The notes: generated from the letters alone by a model not told the origin. DNA of 23,036 nucleotides from Ga0074130 sp035492055 (GCA_035492055.1 DATJJR010000031.1:1-23036); one strand, 5' to 3'; shown: positions 6,908-14,578, counted from the stretch's first letter. Program-made: numbers and translations.

Positions 6908-7588
6908 ATGGCGATCACTGACTGGCCTGAACACGAGCGGCCGCGCGAACGTCTGTTGCAACTCGGCGCAACAGCGTTGACCGATGCCGAACTGCTCGCC
7001 ATTTTTCTGCGCGTCGGCGTGAAAGGCAAAAGCGCCGTCGATCTGGCGCGCGACCTGTTGGCCCATTTCGATAACGATCTCACACGCCTCGGCAGCGCCG
7101 ACATACGCGACATCGCCACCGTCTCGGGCATGGGCCCGGCCAAGGCGGTGCAATTGAAGGCGGCGCTGGAATTGTCACGCCGCGCGCTCGCCGCCGATTT
7201 CAAGGAGCGCGACCTGCTCGCCTCGCCCACAGCAGTGCGCGACTGGCTGCGATTGAAACTCGCCGGACTTGACCACGAAATCTTTGGCGCACTCTGGCTC
7301 GATGCCAAGAATCGCCTGATTACTTGGGAAGAACTCTTTCGCGGAACGTTGACGCAAGCCTCGGTCTACCCGCGCGAAGTCGTCAAACGCGCCCTGGCCC
7401 ACAATGCGGCCGCCGTCCTGCTCTGCCACAATCACCCGTCCGGCGTGGCCGAGCCGTCATCCGCCGATGAAATGCTGACGCAGACACTGAAACAGGCGTT
7501 GGCGCTAGTTGAGGTTCGCGTACTCGACCATTTCATTGTGGCTGGAACAGCTCAGCCCTTGTCTTTTGCGGAAAAAGGCCTGCTTTAG
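6908..7588 (+). CDS. radC: RadC-family MPN/JAB-domain protein
   Basis: RadC (UPF0758, 226 residues) has an N-terminal helix-hairpin-helix-like part and a C-terminal MPN/JAB metal-binding domain. The motif E...HxHPS...D is intact: HNHPSG with H174, H176 and S178, and D187 in EPSSADEM. The early claim that RadC acts in recombinational repair was withdrawn for E. coli, and the true role is not settled. The start at ATG 6908 follows a GGAAGGG purine stretch at 6890-6896, a slightly long spacing. The gene is divergent from coaBC and lies 120 nt before rpmB, an order common in proteobacteria. Length and motifs look normal. Confidence 0.95.
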   Translation: MAITDWPEHERPRERLLQLGATALTDAELLAIFLRVGVKGKSAVDLARDLLAHFDNDLTRLGSADIRDIATVSGMGPAKAVQLKAALELSRRALAADFKERDLLASPTAVRDWLRLKLAGLDHEIFGALWLDAKNRLITWEELFRGTLTQASVYPREVVKRALAHNAAAVLLCHNHPSGVAEPSSADEMLTQTLKQALALVEVRVLDHFIVAGTAQPLSFAEKGLL

Positions 7589-7638
7589 CACCTGCCTGCA
7601 AGGGAAAGCCGGTTTTTGGTGGAAAGCTCAAAAAGGGC

Positions 7639-7668
7639 TTGATTTACCGGCCAAAACTCATGCATAAT
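7639..7668 (+). promoter_or_regulatory. Probable sigma70 promoter of rpmB-rpmG
   Basis: TTGATT at 7639-7644 (4 of 6 consensus) is followed after 18 nt by CATAAT at 7663-7668 (5 of 6). Transcription would start near 7675, about 34 nt before the rpmB ATG. The bases just after the -10 are GC-rich (GTGCGGC). That is the discriminator type linked to stringent (ppGpp/DksA) control of ribosomal genes. The assignment is by eye only. Confidence 0.6.
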
Positions 7669-7708
7669 GTGCGGCTCTGCTGAAACCGAATTTTTGGAGC
7701 AACCGAAC

Positions 7709-7945
7709 ATGTCTCGCGTCTGCCAAGTGACGGGCAAAGCCCCGATGGTCGGGAACAACGTTTCCCACGCCAACAACAAGACCAAGCGCCGCTTCCTGCC
7801 GAACCTGCAAAGCCGCCGCTTCTGGATCGAAAGCGAAAACCGCTGGGTGCGCCTGCGTGTATCCAATGCCGGCCTGCGCACCATCGACAAGAATGGCATT
7901 GAAGCCGTCCTCGCCGATATCCGCGCTCGCGGCGAAGCGGTCTGA
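7709..7945 (+). CDS. rpmB: 50S ribosomal protein L28
   Basis: A component of the large ribosomal subunit, 78 residues, the standard length. It starts MSRVCQVTGKAPMVGNN, and the conserved KTKRRFLPNLQSRRFW block follows. It has no CxxC zinc-binding pairs, so it is the zinc-independent form. ATG 7709 is preceded by a TTGGAGC ribosome binding site at 7695-7701; in-frame codons further up would add a non-conserved extension. It is followed 88 nt later by rpmG, the usual bacterial pair. A CAAAGGGGC/GCCCCTTTG hairpin lies between them. Confidence 0.98.
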   Translation: MSRVCQVTGKAPMVGNNVSHANNKTKRRFLPNLQSRRFWIESENRWVRLRVSNAGLRTIDKNGIEAVLADIRARGEAV

Positions 7946-7959
7946 TCGACCGCACAACG

Positions 7960-7980
7960 CAAAGGGGCTCCGCCCCTTTG
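7960..7980 (+). other. Hairpin between rpmB and rpmG
   Basis: CAAAGGGGC and GCCCCTTTG (7960-7980) form a perfect 9-bp stem around a 3-nt loop, 15 nt after the rpmB stop. No T-run follows, so it is more likely an mRNA-stabilising or processing hairpin than a full terminator. It could adjust the rpmB to rpmG ratio; that is inference. Confidence 0.55.
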
Positions 7981-8033
7981 GAATCCCTCACTAGTTAGTC
8001 CTGCCCTGCAGGGAAGTTAAACGGAGAACGATC

Positions 8034-8201
8034 ATGGCAAAGGCCGGTCGCGAAAAGATCAAGCTGGAATCCACGGCCGGTACGGGCCACTTCTACACCA
8101 CGACCAAGAACAAGCGCACCACGCCGGAAAAGATGGAGATCATGAAGTTCGATCCCAAGGCGCGCAAGCACGTGGCGTACAAGGAAACCAAGCTCAAGTA
8201 A
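8034..8201 (+). CDS. rpmG: 50S ribosomal protein L33
   Basis: A small protein of the large ribosomal subunit, 55 residues, normal for the family. The sequence opens MAKAGREKIKLESTAGTGHF, continues YTTTKNKRTTPEKMEIMKFDP and ends KHVAYKETKLK. It lacks the four cysteines of the zinc-ribbon form, so it is the zinc-independent type, like the L28 encoded beside it. ATG 8034 follows an ACGGAGAACG ribosome binding site at 8021-8030. A strong terminator lies right after the stop. Confidence 0.97.
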   Translation: MAKAGREKIKLESTAGTGHFYTTTKNKRTTPEKMEIMKFDPKARKHVAYKETKLK

Positions 8202-8217
8202 TTTGAGCCTCGGTATC

Positions 8218-8260
8218 AGCCAAAACAAAAGGCCCGCAATGCGGGCCTTTTGTTTTGGCT
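8218..8260. terminator. Strong bidirectional terminator after rpmG
   Basis: A perfect 20-bp stem pairs AGCCAAAACAAAAGGCCCGC (8218-8237) with its complement (8241-8260) around the loop AAT. The GGCCCGC core is followed by TTTTGTTTTG, and mirrored A-rich bases precede it, so it can stop transcripts from both sides. It closes rpmB-rpmG and is the only clear terminator for the convergent desaturase operon. Confidence 0.9.
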
Positions 8261-8429
8261 GAATCACAGCCGCGTAAAAGTTCGTTCAACACAGGCTGAG
8301 CATCGACTGCCGGTGGCTCTGAACGCCAACTCCACGAAGGCACATGTTTTGATGATTCCGGCAGGCGAAGGCCTGTCCGCACGCAGATAGGCCAAGGTCG
8401 GCCTGAACGCCCGGCGGGGTTTGAGTCGA
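8261..8429. other. Intergenic gap between rpmG terminator and desaturase stop
   Basis: These 169 nt carry no convincing gene. If the desaturase transcript (minus strand) ends at the terminator at 8218-8260, this would be its 3' untranslated region. There are short pairable stretches such as GGCAGGC/GCCTGTC around 8360-8377 but no conserved element that I recognise. Confidence 0.4.
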
Positions 8430-9602
8430 CTAGGCAGTCACTCTGTAACTGCGCAGACGCAGCGAGAATTCCTGCAATTGGCGCACGCCGCTTTCTTCCG
8501 CACGATGAATCCAGTCCTGCAACTGCGTCAGCAATTGCTCATGCGTCGCACTTGAACGTGCCCAGATTGCCTCAAGTTCATGGCGCATTTCAACCAGCGT
8601 CTTCAGCTTCTCGCTTCGCGCCAAGGCCGCCTTGGTCTGAGCGCAGGCTTCGTCCTGCATGTCGCCAAGCAAATGCTTCAGCACGGCATGCCTCGAAGCA
8701 GCCTCTTCACGTAGGTGTAACAGCTCTTCGCGCGCGACCTGTCCCAAGGATTTGAGGTACTTCGCCATCACGTCGTAGCGATGCGTAATGACCGCATTGA
8801 GCGTAGCAAGATCAACTGCTGGACGCGCATCACCCAGGCGTGCCCGTGGTGCTACCTTCTTCACACGCGCCATACCAAGCATTTCAAGCATGCGGATGTA
8901 TGCCCAGCCGATATCGAACTCGTACCATTTGTTCGACAGCTTGGCCGAGGTAGCGAAGGTGTGGTGATTGTTGTGCAGTTCCTCGCCACCAATCAGGATG
9001 CCGAGCGGGAAAATATTGGTGCTGGCATCGGCGCAGGCGAAATTACGGTAGCCCCAGAAATGGCCAAGGCCATTGATGACGCCGGCCGCCCAGAAGGGGA
9101 TCCAGATCATCTGCACGATCCAGATGATCGGGCCGGCGACGATACCGAACATCAGCATATCGAGCAGAAACATCAACACAACACCGAGCTTATGATGCGG
9201 CGTATAGAGATTGCGCTCGATCCAGTCATCAGGGGTTCCGGTACCGTATTTTTCGAGCGTCTCGCGATTGCGTGACTCCTTGACGTACAGAAAGACGCCG
9301 CCCCAAAGTACACGATTGATGCCCAGGATTTGCGGACTGTGTGGATCTTCAGCACTTTCACATTTGGCGTGGTGCTTGCGATGGATCGCAGCCCATTCCT
9401 TGGTGTTCATGCCCGTGGTCAACCACAGCCAGAGGCGGAAAAAATGGCTCGGCAATGGCCCGAGCTCAAGCGCGCGATGCGCTTGATGGCGATGCAGAAA
9501 GATCGTCACACCAGCAATGGTGATGTGCGTCATGGCCAGCGCGACAAGCGCATAGCCCCACCAGGACAAATCGAAAAAACCAGACACCACAGCAGACCAC
9601 AT
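8430..9602 (-). CDS. Membrane acyl-CoA/fatty acid desaturase (DesB/OLE1-like) with long C-terminal helical tail
   Basis: A di-iron membrane enzyme expected to put a double bond (delta-9 type) into saturated acyl chains, using O2. The three histidine boxes are present: HRHQAH at 37-42, HRKHH at 74-78 and HNNHH at 210-214. Hydrophobic segments lie near residues 15-35, 52-64 and 138-180. After about residue 250 comes a charged, helical stretch of roughly 130 residues rich in A, E, L and R that looks like coiled coil. The 390-residue length is close to Pseudomonas DesB (about 394). This is the last gene of the minus-strand run, 84 nt after the mscS-type gene. A GGAAGG ribosome binding site lies in an imperfect inverted repeat before the ATG. 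Confidence 0.93.
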   Translation of the reverse strand: MWSAVVSGFFDLSWWGYALVALAMTHITIAGVTIFLHRHQAHRALELGPLPSHFFRLWLWLTTGMNTKEWAAIHRKHHAKCESAEDPHSPQILGINRVLWGGVFLYVKESRNRETLEKYGTGTPDDWIERNLYTPHHKLGVVLMFLLDMLMFGIVAGPIIWIVQMIWIPFWAAGVINGLGHFWGYRNFACADASTNIFPLGILIGGEELHNNHHTFATSAKLSNKWYEFDIGWAYIRMLEMLGMARVKKVAPRARLGDARPAVDLATLNAVITHRYDVMAKYLKSLGQVAREELLHLREEAASRHAVLKHLLGDMQDEACAQTKAALARSEKLKTLVEMRHELEAIWARSSATHEQLLTQLQDWIHRAEESGVRQLQEFSLRLRSYRVTA

Positions 9603-9608
9603 AACGAC

Positions 9609-9632
9609 ACGACCTTCCAGAAACAGGGTCGT
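9609..9632 (-). promoter_or_regulatory. Inverted repeat covering the desaturase ribosome binding site
   Basis: ACGACC (9609-9614) and GGTCGT (9627-9632) pair across a 12-nt spacer. Read on the minus strand, the second arm touches the GGAAGG Shine-Dalgarno of the desaturase. It may be an operator (desaturases are often controlled by TetR-type repressors) or a weak translation-limiting hairpin. The arms are short, so chance is possible. Confidence 0.3.
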
Positions 9633-9686
9633 CGATTCTACGTCAAAGCTGACGCCTAGCTGATAAAAATGAAAGCGAAGCGGTGC

Positions 9687-10982
9687 TTATGATGCGCTGT
9701 CGGATGGCGCATCAAGCGACATATCCGACAGAATGCGTACCTCCTGCTGCGGATATGGGAAATGCAATCCTTCCGCATTGAAGGATTTCCAGATCGCAAG
9801 GTTGATTTCGGAACGCACGGTCTGCGACGACACGGCCGAATTCGCGAGCCAAAACTGCAACTCAAGATCAAGGCCGGACGCGCCGAAGCCCATCAAGAAT
9901 GCCTTGGGCGCGGGCAATTCTGCAACGTTGGGGTGTGCCTTCGCCTGTGCTTCCAGCAAGGCCAGCGCATGCTCAGGATCGTCTTGGTAAGCGATCTGCA
10001 CTGTCAGCGCGTAGCGCATGCTGGCATCGCTGTAGGTCTCATTCTGCACAGTGTTGCCGATCAACTGCTCGTTCGGTACCAGCGATTCGACGCCATTGCC
10101 GGCACGCAACACGGTATAGCGCGTGGTGATTTGCGTCACCGTGCCGCGATCGCTGCCAACGCCGATGGTGTTGCCGATATGGATCGACCGTTCCAGCAGC
10201 AGGATGAAACCTGACACATAGTTGCTGGCAATTTTTTGCAAGCCAAAACCAAGCCCAACGCCAAGCGCGCCGCCGAATACCGACAATGCCGTGAGATCAA
10301 TGCCCACCATCGGCAGGGAAATAATGATGGCGAGCAGGACCAACAGCGCCTTGCCGAGACGCGAGAACACAACTTGCAGATTGACGTCGAGCCCGTTCGC
10401 GCGCATCAATCGGCTCTCGATCAGGCTGCCAAGCCAGAAAGCCAGGAGCAAGGCGATGGCGACCACAAAGAAGCCTTGCAGGATCTTCCACAGATTGAGT
10501 TGTTGCTGGCCAATCGTGATGCTGACCGACTCCAGCAAATCCACCACCTCCGGCAAAAATCCCGTGATGTGCAAAGCAACAACACACCACACGAAGGTGG
10601 CAAACATGCGCTCGAAATTGACAATCCACGGCGACGTCTTGAATGTCAGGCGCAGCACGAAAAACACACAACGAATGACAGCCATCGATGCCAGCAAGGG
10701 CACGGCGATGGCAAACATCTTCACGTGAATGAATGGCTTCAGTGTCTGTCCGCAGATCAACGCCAGCATCAAAGCCAGCAGCGGAAAAACCAATCGCTTC
10801 AAGCCGCCATGACCAAGCAACGCAGCATTGCTGGTACCCGGCTGATGGTGGCGAACAGCGAACTCGGCAATCTTGGCGACGACAATGATGGCAAGCAGAA
10901 TCAATGCTTCCCACAAGGTATCGCGATTGCTCAGGTCACGAATCAAATCGGCGGCCAGGCTGCCGAGAGCAATATCGAACAT
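9687..10982 (-). CDS. MscS-family mechanosensitive ion channel
   Basis: A cytoplasmic-membrane channel of the small-conductance mechanosensitive type, 431 residues, thought to release solutes under hypo-osmotic stress. About seven hydrophobic segments can be seen, near 22-42, 62-82, 90-112, 126-148, 164-188, 210-230 and 233-258. The last is the Gly/Ala-rich pore helix (FGGALGVGLGFGLQKIASN). The beta domain follows (GNTIGVGSDRGTVTQITTRY, then VPNEQLIGNTVQN), and then the alpha/beta C-terminal domain. It is larger than E. coli MscS (286 aa) because of extra N-terminal helices, as in YbdG/YnaI-like members. The start is 2 nt after the stop of the PLD-family gene, which points to translational coupling. 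Confidence 0.93.
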   Translation of the reverse strand: MFDIALGSLAADLIRDLSNRDTLWEALILLAIIVVAKIAEFAVRHHQPGTSNAALLGHGGLKRLVFPLLALMLALICGQTLKPFIHVKMFAIAVPLLASMAVIRCVFFVLRLTFKTSPWIVNFERMFATFVWCVVALHITGFLPEVVDLLESVSITIGQQQLNLWKILQGFFVVAIALLLAFWLGSLIESRLMRANGLDVNLQVVFSRLGKALLVLLAIIISLPMVGIDLTALSVFGGALGVGLGFGLQKIASNYVSGFILLLERSIHIGNTIGVGSDRGTVTQITTRYTVLRAGNGVESLVPNEQLIGNTVQNETYSDASMRYALTVQIAYQDDPEHALALLEAQAKAHPNVAELPAPKAFLMGFGASGLDLELQFWLANSAVSSQTVRSEINLAIWKSFNAEGLHFPYPQQEVRILSDMSLDAPSDSAS

Positions 10983-10984
10983 GC

Positions 10985-11542
10985 TTATTTCCCGTCGCTG
11001 ACGGCATATGTCTCGGCATCATGACGATGCCGCTGCCAGTTATTTAGATAGCGTGTTGCCAAAGCCGGATTGTCGCGCAGGATCAGAATATTTTCCGCAT
11101 TACGCGCCTGCGCCGACCAAGTGTAGTTATAACTGCCGGTGATCACGACAGGATGCAGGCCTTCAACATCAATCAGCATGATTTTGTTGTGCGCATTGGC
11201 ATAGCGTGTTTCCAGCCAAACCGGAATGCCTGCCGCGGCCAGCATCGGAATCCTGCTGCTTTCCCCATTCCGAACCATGGCCGCATCGGCAAGAACCTCC
11301 ACGTGCACGCCGCGTTCACGTGCACGCAACAAGGCATCGGCGATATTGCGGCTTGTCAGCAGATACGCCTGTACGTGGATGTTGTGCTGTGCCTGGTCAA
11401 TCGCGCCAATCAAGTGCCCCTCCACATCGTCCCACGGCGAGAACAGGGCTTCGATCTCGCCCATGGCCGGCAATGCCGTTGCATGCGCAACAGAGCACAG
11501 CGACAGACAGCACAGGGCAAACAGCCCGAGGAATTTCCTCAA
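10985..11542 (-). CDS. Secreted single-HKD phospholipase D/nuclease-family protein
   Basis: A 185-residue member of the PLD superfamily with one HKD motif, the layout of the dimeric Nuc-type endonucleases. Residues 1-22 form a signal peptide (LGLFALCCLSLCSVAHA), so the protein is probably periplasmic. The catalytic motif is HNKIMLID, then GSYNYTWSAQARNAENI, giving the H-x-K-x4-D and GSxN pattern. An ALLRARERGVHVEVLADAA stretch precedes it. The substrate could be DNA, RNA or phospholipid; size and layout resemble the plasmid and Salmonella Nuc proteins. Its ATG overlaps the rsmB stop by 4 nt, and its stop lies 2 nt before the mscS-type start, so it is tied to both. Confidence 0.9.
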   Translation of the reverse strand: MRKFLGLFALCCLSLCSVAHATALPAMGEIEALFSPWDDVEGHLIGAIDQAQHNIHVQAYLLTSRNIADALLRARERGVHVEVLADAAMVRNGESSRIPMLAAAGIPVWLETRYANAHNKIMLIDVEGLHPVVITGSYNYTWSAQARNAENILILRDNPALATRYLNNWQRHRHDAETYAVSDGK

Positions 11543-12816
11543 GCCTTGCGCTCCAGCACAGCAGCAAAGAAACCATCGGTGCCATGCACATGCGGCAACA
11601 AGCGCAAATCGTCGCCGGTATCGAGCGCGATGTTTTGTTGCGTCAAGACCTCGGACACCGGTTTGCGCACAAACTCCGGATGTGTGGCGAGGAAGGCATC
11701 AACGATGGCACTGTTCTCTTCGGGCAGGATGCTGCAGGTTGCATAGACGAGACGTCCGCCCGATTTCACCAAGCGTGAGGCCGACGCCAGAATCGATGCC
11801 TGCTTCTGGCACAGCTCGGCAATGGCCTCCGGCGTTTGCCGCCATTTGAGATCAGGATTGCGGCGCAGCGTACCCAATCCGGAACACGGTGCATCGATCA
11901 GCACGCGGTCGAACTTGCCCGCGAGGCGCTTGATCTTCGCGTCGTTTTCATTCGCGATCACGCCGGGATGCACATTCGACAAACCCGAGCGCGCCAGGCG
12001 CGGCTTCAGTTTGGCGAGGCGCTTGTCCGACACATCGAAAGCATAGAGTCGCCCCGAAGAGCGCATCAGCGCACCGAGCAACAGCGTCTTGCCGCCGGCA
12101 CCGGCGCAAAAATCCATGACCATTTCGCCACGGCGCGGTTGCACCAGATGGCCGAGCAACTGGCTACCCTCGTCCTGCACTTCAATGCTGCCATCGAGAA
12201 ACAAAGGATGCTTGGCAAGTGACGGCTTCTTTTTCAAGCGAATACCGAACGGCGCGTAGACACACGCCTCGGCCTCGATGCCTTCCGTCGCAAGAATATC
12301 CAGCACGTCTTCGCGCGAGATCTTCATCGGATTGACGCGCAGATCAAGCGGTGCAGGCTGATTCATGCCACGCGCCAGGGTCAGCGCATCCTCTGCCGAC
12401 ATCAATGCAATCAGCCGCTCATACAGCCAATCCGGCAAATCCGCCTGCTCAGCCGGCGTGACGGCATCCAGCGTTTGCTCGCGCAGTGCATCCAGCCATT
12501 TCACTTCCTCGGCATCCAGTGCACCGGCCAACTGGCGATTGTTGTACCCGGCAATACGCGTCAATGCGGCCAGTACAAGGCGTTGCGGTGTGATGCGGTC
12601 GCCAGATTGTGCGCACAAATGTTCCAGCGTCCGGAGACGGCGCAGTACGGCATAGGCCGTTTCGGCGATGAACGCGCGATCGCGCGCACCCACCTCGCGG
12701 TGATTGCGGAAGTGATGCGACAGCACTGCGTCGGCGGGATAGTCGAACGTCAGCAGTTCGTGCACCACGTTGCGTGCGCCGGCCAGCAGCGACGCGTTGA
12801 TTTGCAAAGCGCTCAT
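11539..12816 (-). CDS. rsmB: RsmB/NOP-family rRNA (cytosine-5) methyltransferase
   Basis: An S-adenosylmethionine-dependent RNA m5C methyltransferase; E. coli RsmB methylates C967 of 16S rRNA. The protein is 425 residues. The N-terminal NusB-like helical domain covers about 10-145. The Rossmann methyltransferase domain has MDFCAGAGGKTLLLGALM (SAM-binding motif I, near 239-256) and RVLIDAPCSGLGTLRRNPDL with the motif IV cysteine. VYATCSILPEEN follows, with the catalytic motif VI cysteine. The C-terminus ends GTDGFFAAVLERKA. It overlaps the DUF3108 gene upstream and the PLD-family gene downstream by 4 nt each. Paralogues such as RsmF exist, but the NusB-like domain supports RsmB. Confidence 0.93.
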   Translation of the reverse strand: MSALQINASLLAGARNVVHELLTFDYPADAVLSHHFRNHREVGARDRAFIAETAYAVLRRLRTLEHLCAQSGDRITPQRLVLAALTRIAGYNNRQLAGALDAEEVKWLDALREQTLDAVTPAEQADLPDWLYERLIALMSAEDALTLARGMNQPAPLDLRVNPMKISREDVLDILATEGIEAEACVYAPFGIRLKKKPSLAKHPLFLDGSIEVQDEGSQLLGHLVQPRRGEMVMDFCAGAGGKTLLLGALMRSSGRLYAFDVSDKRLAKLKPRLARSGLSNVHPGVIANENDAKIKRLAGKFDRVLIDAPCSGLGTLRRNPDLKWRQTPEAIAELCQKQASILASASRLVKSGGRLVYATCSILPEENSAIVDAFLATHPEFVRKPVSEVLTQQNIALDTGDDLRLLPHVHGTDGFFAAVLERKA

Positions 12817-13823
12817 TGTTGTTTTCCTGAGTAATTCAAATTTCTGGCCACCAATTCAAGGGTGCCCCCATGACGATCAACGTAGCGGATCTTCACCGGC
12901 AGTCGCGCGTCATCGCGCGCCAGCCAGACCTCCACACGTTCGCCGTCGGTATCTTGATACGTCAAATGCCATGTCATGATCGGCGCATCTTCCGTTTCAC
13001 CGCCGCCATCAACAGTACTGCTAGTCGTCGGCCGCAACACCAGCGGCACATTCGCCTCGACATGAAACGTGTATCGCTCAAGCTTGCGACCCGTCGTCAC
13101 CAGCACCGTGAACGCCGGGGTATCCAGCGGGTACAGCGCCATCTGGTAGAACACCGACAACAGATCCTGCGCACCCGGCGTCACCGGCAAAACGGTTCCG
13201 TTGGCGAGGTGTAGCGTATTCGTGGTCCAGTCGAAGTCCGATTGATACTGGCCGTCCCTGCGATTATCCCGGAAAGTGTCGGGATGCAGGCCATCGGCAT
13301 CAACATGACCGTTACTCGTCTGATCCAGCTGCACATCGGCAAACAAGGCCACGATGCCGACTGTCTCCATATGACTGCGAATCTGATAGCGATCACCGTC
13401 TATCGTCCACTCATGTACGGCGCGGCCGATAACGAAACCTTGTTCACCTTTATTCACGTCAAAACTGATGCGCCCGTTACCCGGCATTGCACGTAGGTCG
13501 ACCAAGGGTGTTGAGGCAGGCGCTGCGGGCCCAAGCGCTGTTGCACTATCGGATGGCGCATTTGGCATGGCCACCGAAGACGCTGTTTCGCCCTGCAAAA
13601 GCGGTCGCTGCGGCGCAGGTACCTGTGTGTGTGTTTGCCGTGGCTGCGGTTTTAATTTTGGCTTGGGTATCGGCTTGGCTCTTGTTTCAGCCGGTGGCGG
13701 CAGCAGTCGCGCTTCAATGCGTGTATCCGCATCGTGCAACCTCCAGCCCGGCAAGCGCCACGCCGCGAACAACAGGAAATGCAAGCACAGAGAAAGGGCC
13801 AATGCCCGACGCATCGACCTCAT
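12813..13823 (-). CDS. DUF3108 protein with N-terminal membrane anchor and Pro/Lys-rich linker
   Basis: The function is unknown. The 336 residues start with a short basic stretch and a hydrophobic anchor (ALSLCLHFLLFAAWRL, about 7-22). A Pro/Lys/Arg-rich linker follows near 40-75 (PIPKPKLKPQPRQTHTQ), like the periplasm-spanning part of TonB. The C-terminal DUF3108 domain (about 110-336) is beta-rich and probably periplasmic; segments such as SDFDWTTNTLHLANG and DLLSVFYQMAL are typical. The ATG at 13823 is chosen, with a second ATG at 13814 possible. It overlaps rsmB by 4 nt and follows the lipoprotein gene after 9 nt. A DUF3108 gene near rsmB recurs in betaproteobacteria, often with purN, which is not here. 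Confidence 0.85.
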   Translation of the reverse strand: MRSMRRALALSLCLHFLLFAAWRLPGWRLHDADTRIEARLLPPPAETRAKPIPKPKLKPQPRQTHTQVPAPQRPLLQGETASSVAMPNAPSDSATALGPAAPASTPLVDLRAMPGNGRISFDVNKGEQGFVIGRAVHEWTIDGDRYQIRSHMETVGIVALFADVQLDQTSNGHVDADGLHPDTFRDNRRDGQYQSDFDWTTNTLHLANGTVLPVTPGAQDLLSVFYQMALYPLDTPAFTVLVTTGRKLERYTFHVEANVPLVLRPTTSSTVDGGGETEDAPIMTWHLTYQDTDGERVEVWLARDDARLPVKIRYVDRHGGTLELVARNLNYSGKQQ

Positions 13824-13832
13824 GTTGCGGTC

Positions 13833-14528
13833 TCAATGGATTCCGACCGGCAAAAATACCGCCGTAGCAAGGCTCTGCACGATCTTCACGACAGTCCGGT
13901 TGGTTTTGCCGGCGATGATCTCGGAGAGCAAATCAAGATTGCCGATCATGCGACCAAATTCGCGTTCGAAACTGAGGTTCTGTATGGACGCCATGTCGTT
14001 CGACAAGAGCAGAAGTCGGCCCTCTTCATCACGGCTGTTGGCCAGTTTCCAAGCAGCGATCTCGATATTCCGTGCGGCATTGTAGAGGTGCTGCGGATCG
14101 AGGCTGTCGTACATGTAGAACTCGCGCTTGCCGTTGAAAGTCGTATCGATCATGCTGCCCATGCCGGCCACAAATGCCGCCACGCGATCACCTTTGTAGT
14201 CCGCTTGCAGGCCAAGCACAATCGCGTCCGTGCCAGTCCGCGTACCGAGCTCGGGCAAGCGGTAATTCGGTGCTGCAAAAATGCGTGCAATGGCGGCTTC
14301 CAGGTTCGGCTGACCGGCATTCCGCCACTCGCGCGGATTGCGTCGATACAGTTTCTCGGCAAGAACCTTCAGGCTCGCATCAAGCTGGGCACGATGCACT
14401 TCGCTGATACGGTCGATGTCGGCCTTGGCAAGCTGGCTTGGATCGAAATGACTATTCTTGTCGCCGGGCGCAGTGCTGCACGCAGCGAGCAGGAACGAAA
14501 CAAGAATGATCCGGCAGTAACGAGGCAT
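13833..14528 (-). CDS. Conserved lipoprotein of unknown function
   Basis: With ATG 14528 the product is 231 residues and starts with a lipoprotein signal: a basic start (MPRYCR), a hydrophobic core, and the lipobox LLAAC with the acylated Cys near residue 18. The mature part is mixed alpha/beta, with KLYRRNPREW, the GTDAIVLGLQADYKGD segment, GMGSMIDTTFNGKREFYMYD and a hydrophobic C-terminus. I recall similar lipoproteins in other betaproteobacteria but no known role. An in-frame start at 14564 would place 12 residues before the signal peptide and is unlikely. It sits 50 nt after dedA and 9 nt before the DUF3108 gene, in a run of envelope proteins. Confidence 0.75.
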   Translation of the reverse strand: MPRYCRIILVSFLLAACSTAPGDKNSHFDPSQLAKADIDRISEVHRAQLDASLKVLAEKLYRRNPREWRNAGQPNLEAAIARIFAAPNYRLPELGTRTGTDAIVLGLQADYKGDRVAAFVAGMGSMIDTTFNGKREFYMYDSLDPQHLYNAARNIEIAAWKLANSRDEEGRLLLLSNDMASIQNLSFEREFGRMIGNLDLLSEIIAGKTNRTVVKIVQSLATAVFLPVGIH

Positions 14529-14578
14529 GCCGCATCCTAACCCGGCGACATGCCCACGAAACACGCCCTAAACGCCGA

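Noticed and set aside
7960..7980. Terminator between rpmB and rpmG
   Set aside because: The stem is good, but no T-run follows on either strand, so it was listed as a hairpin only.
8194..8382. 62-codon minus-strand frame after the desaturase
   Set aside because: It runs through the rpmG terminator, has no ribosome binding site and no recognisable sequence.
10236..11024. 262-codon Gln/His/Asn-rich frame on the plus strand
   Set aside because: The odd composition comes from reading the hydrophobic MscS-type gene backwards. No ribosome binding site or domain supports it.
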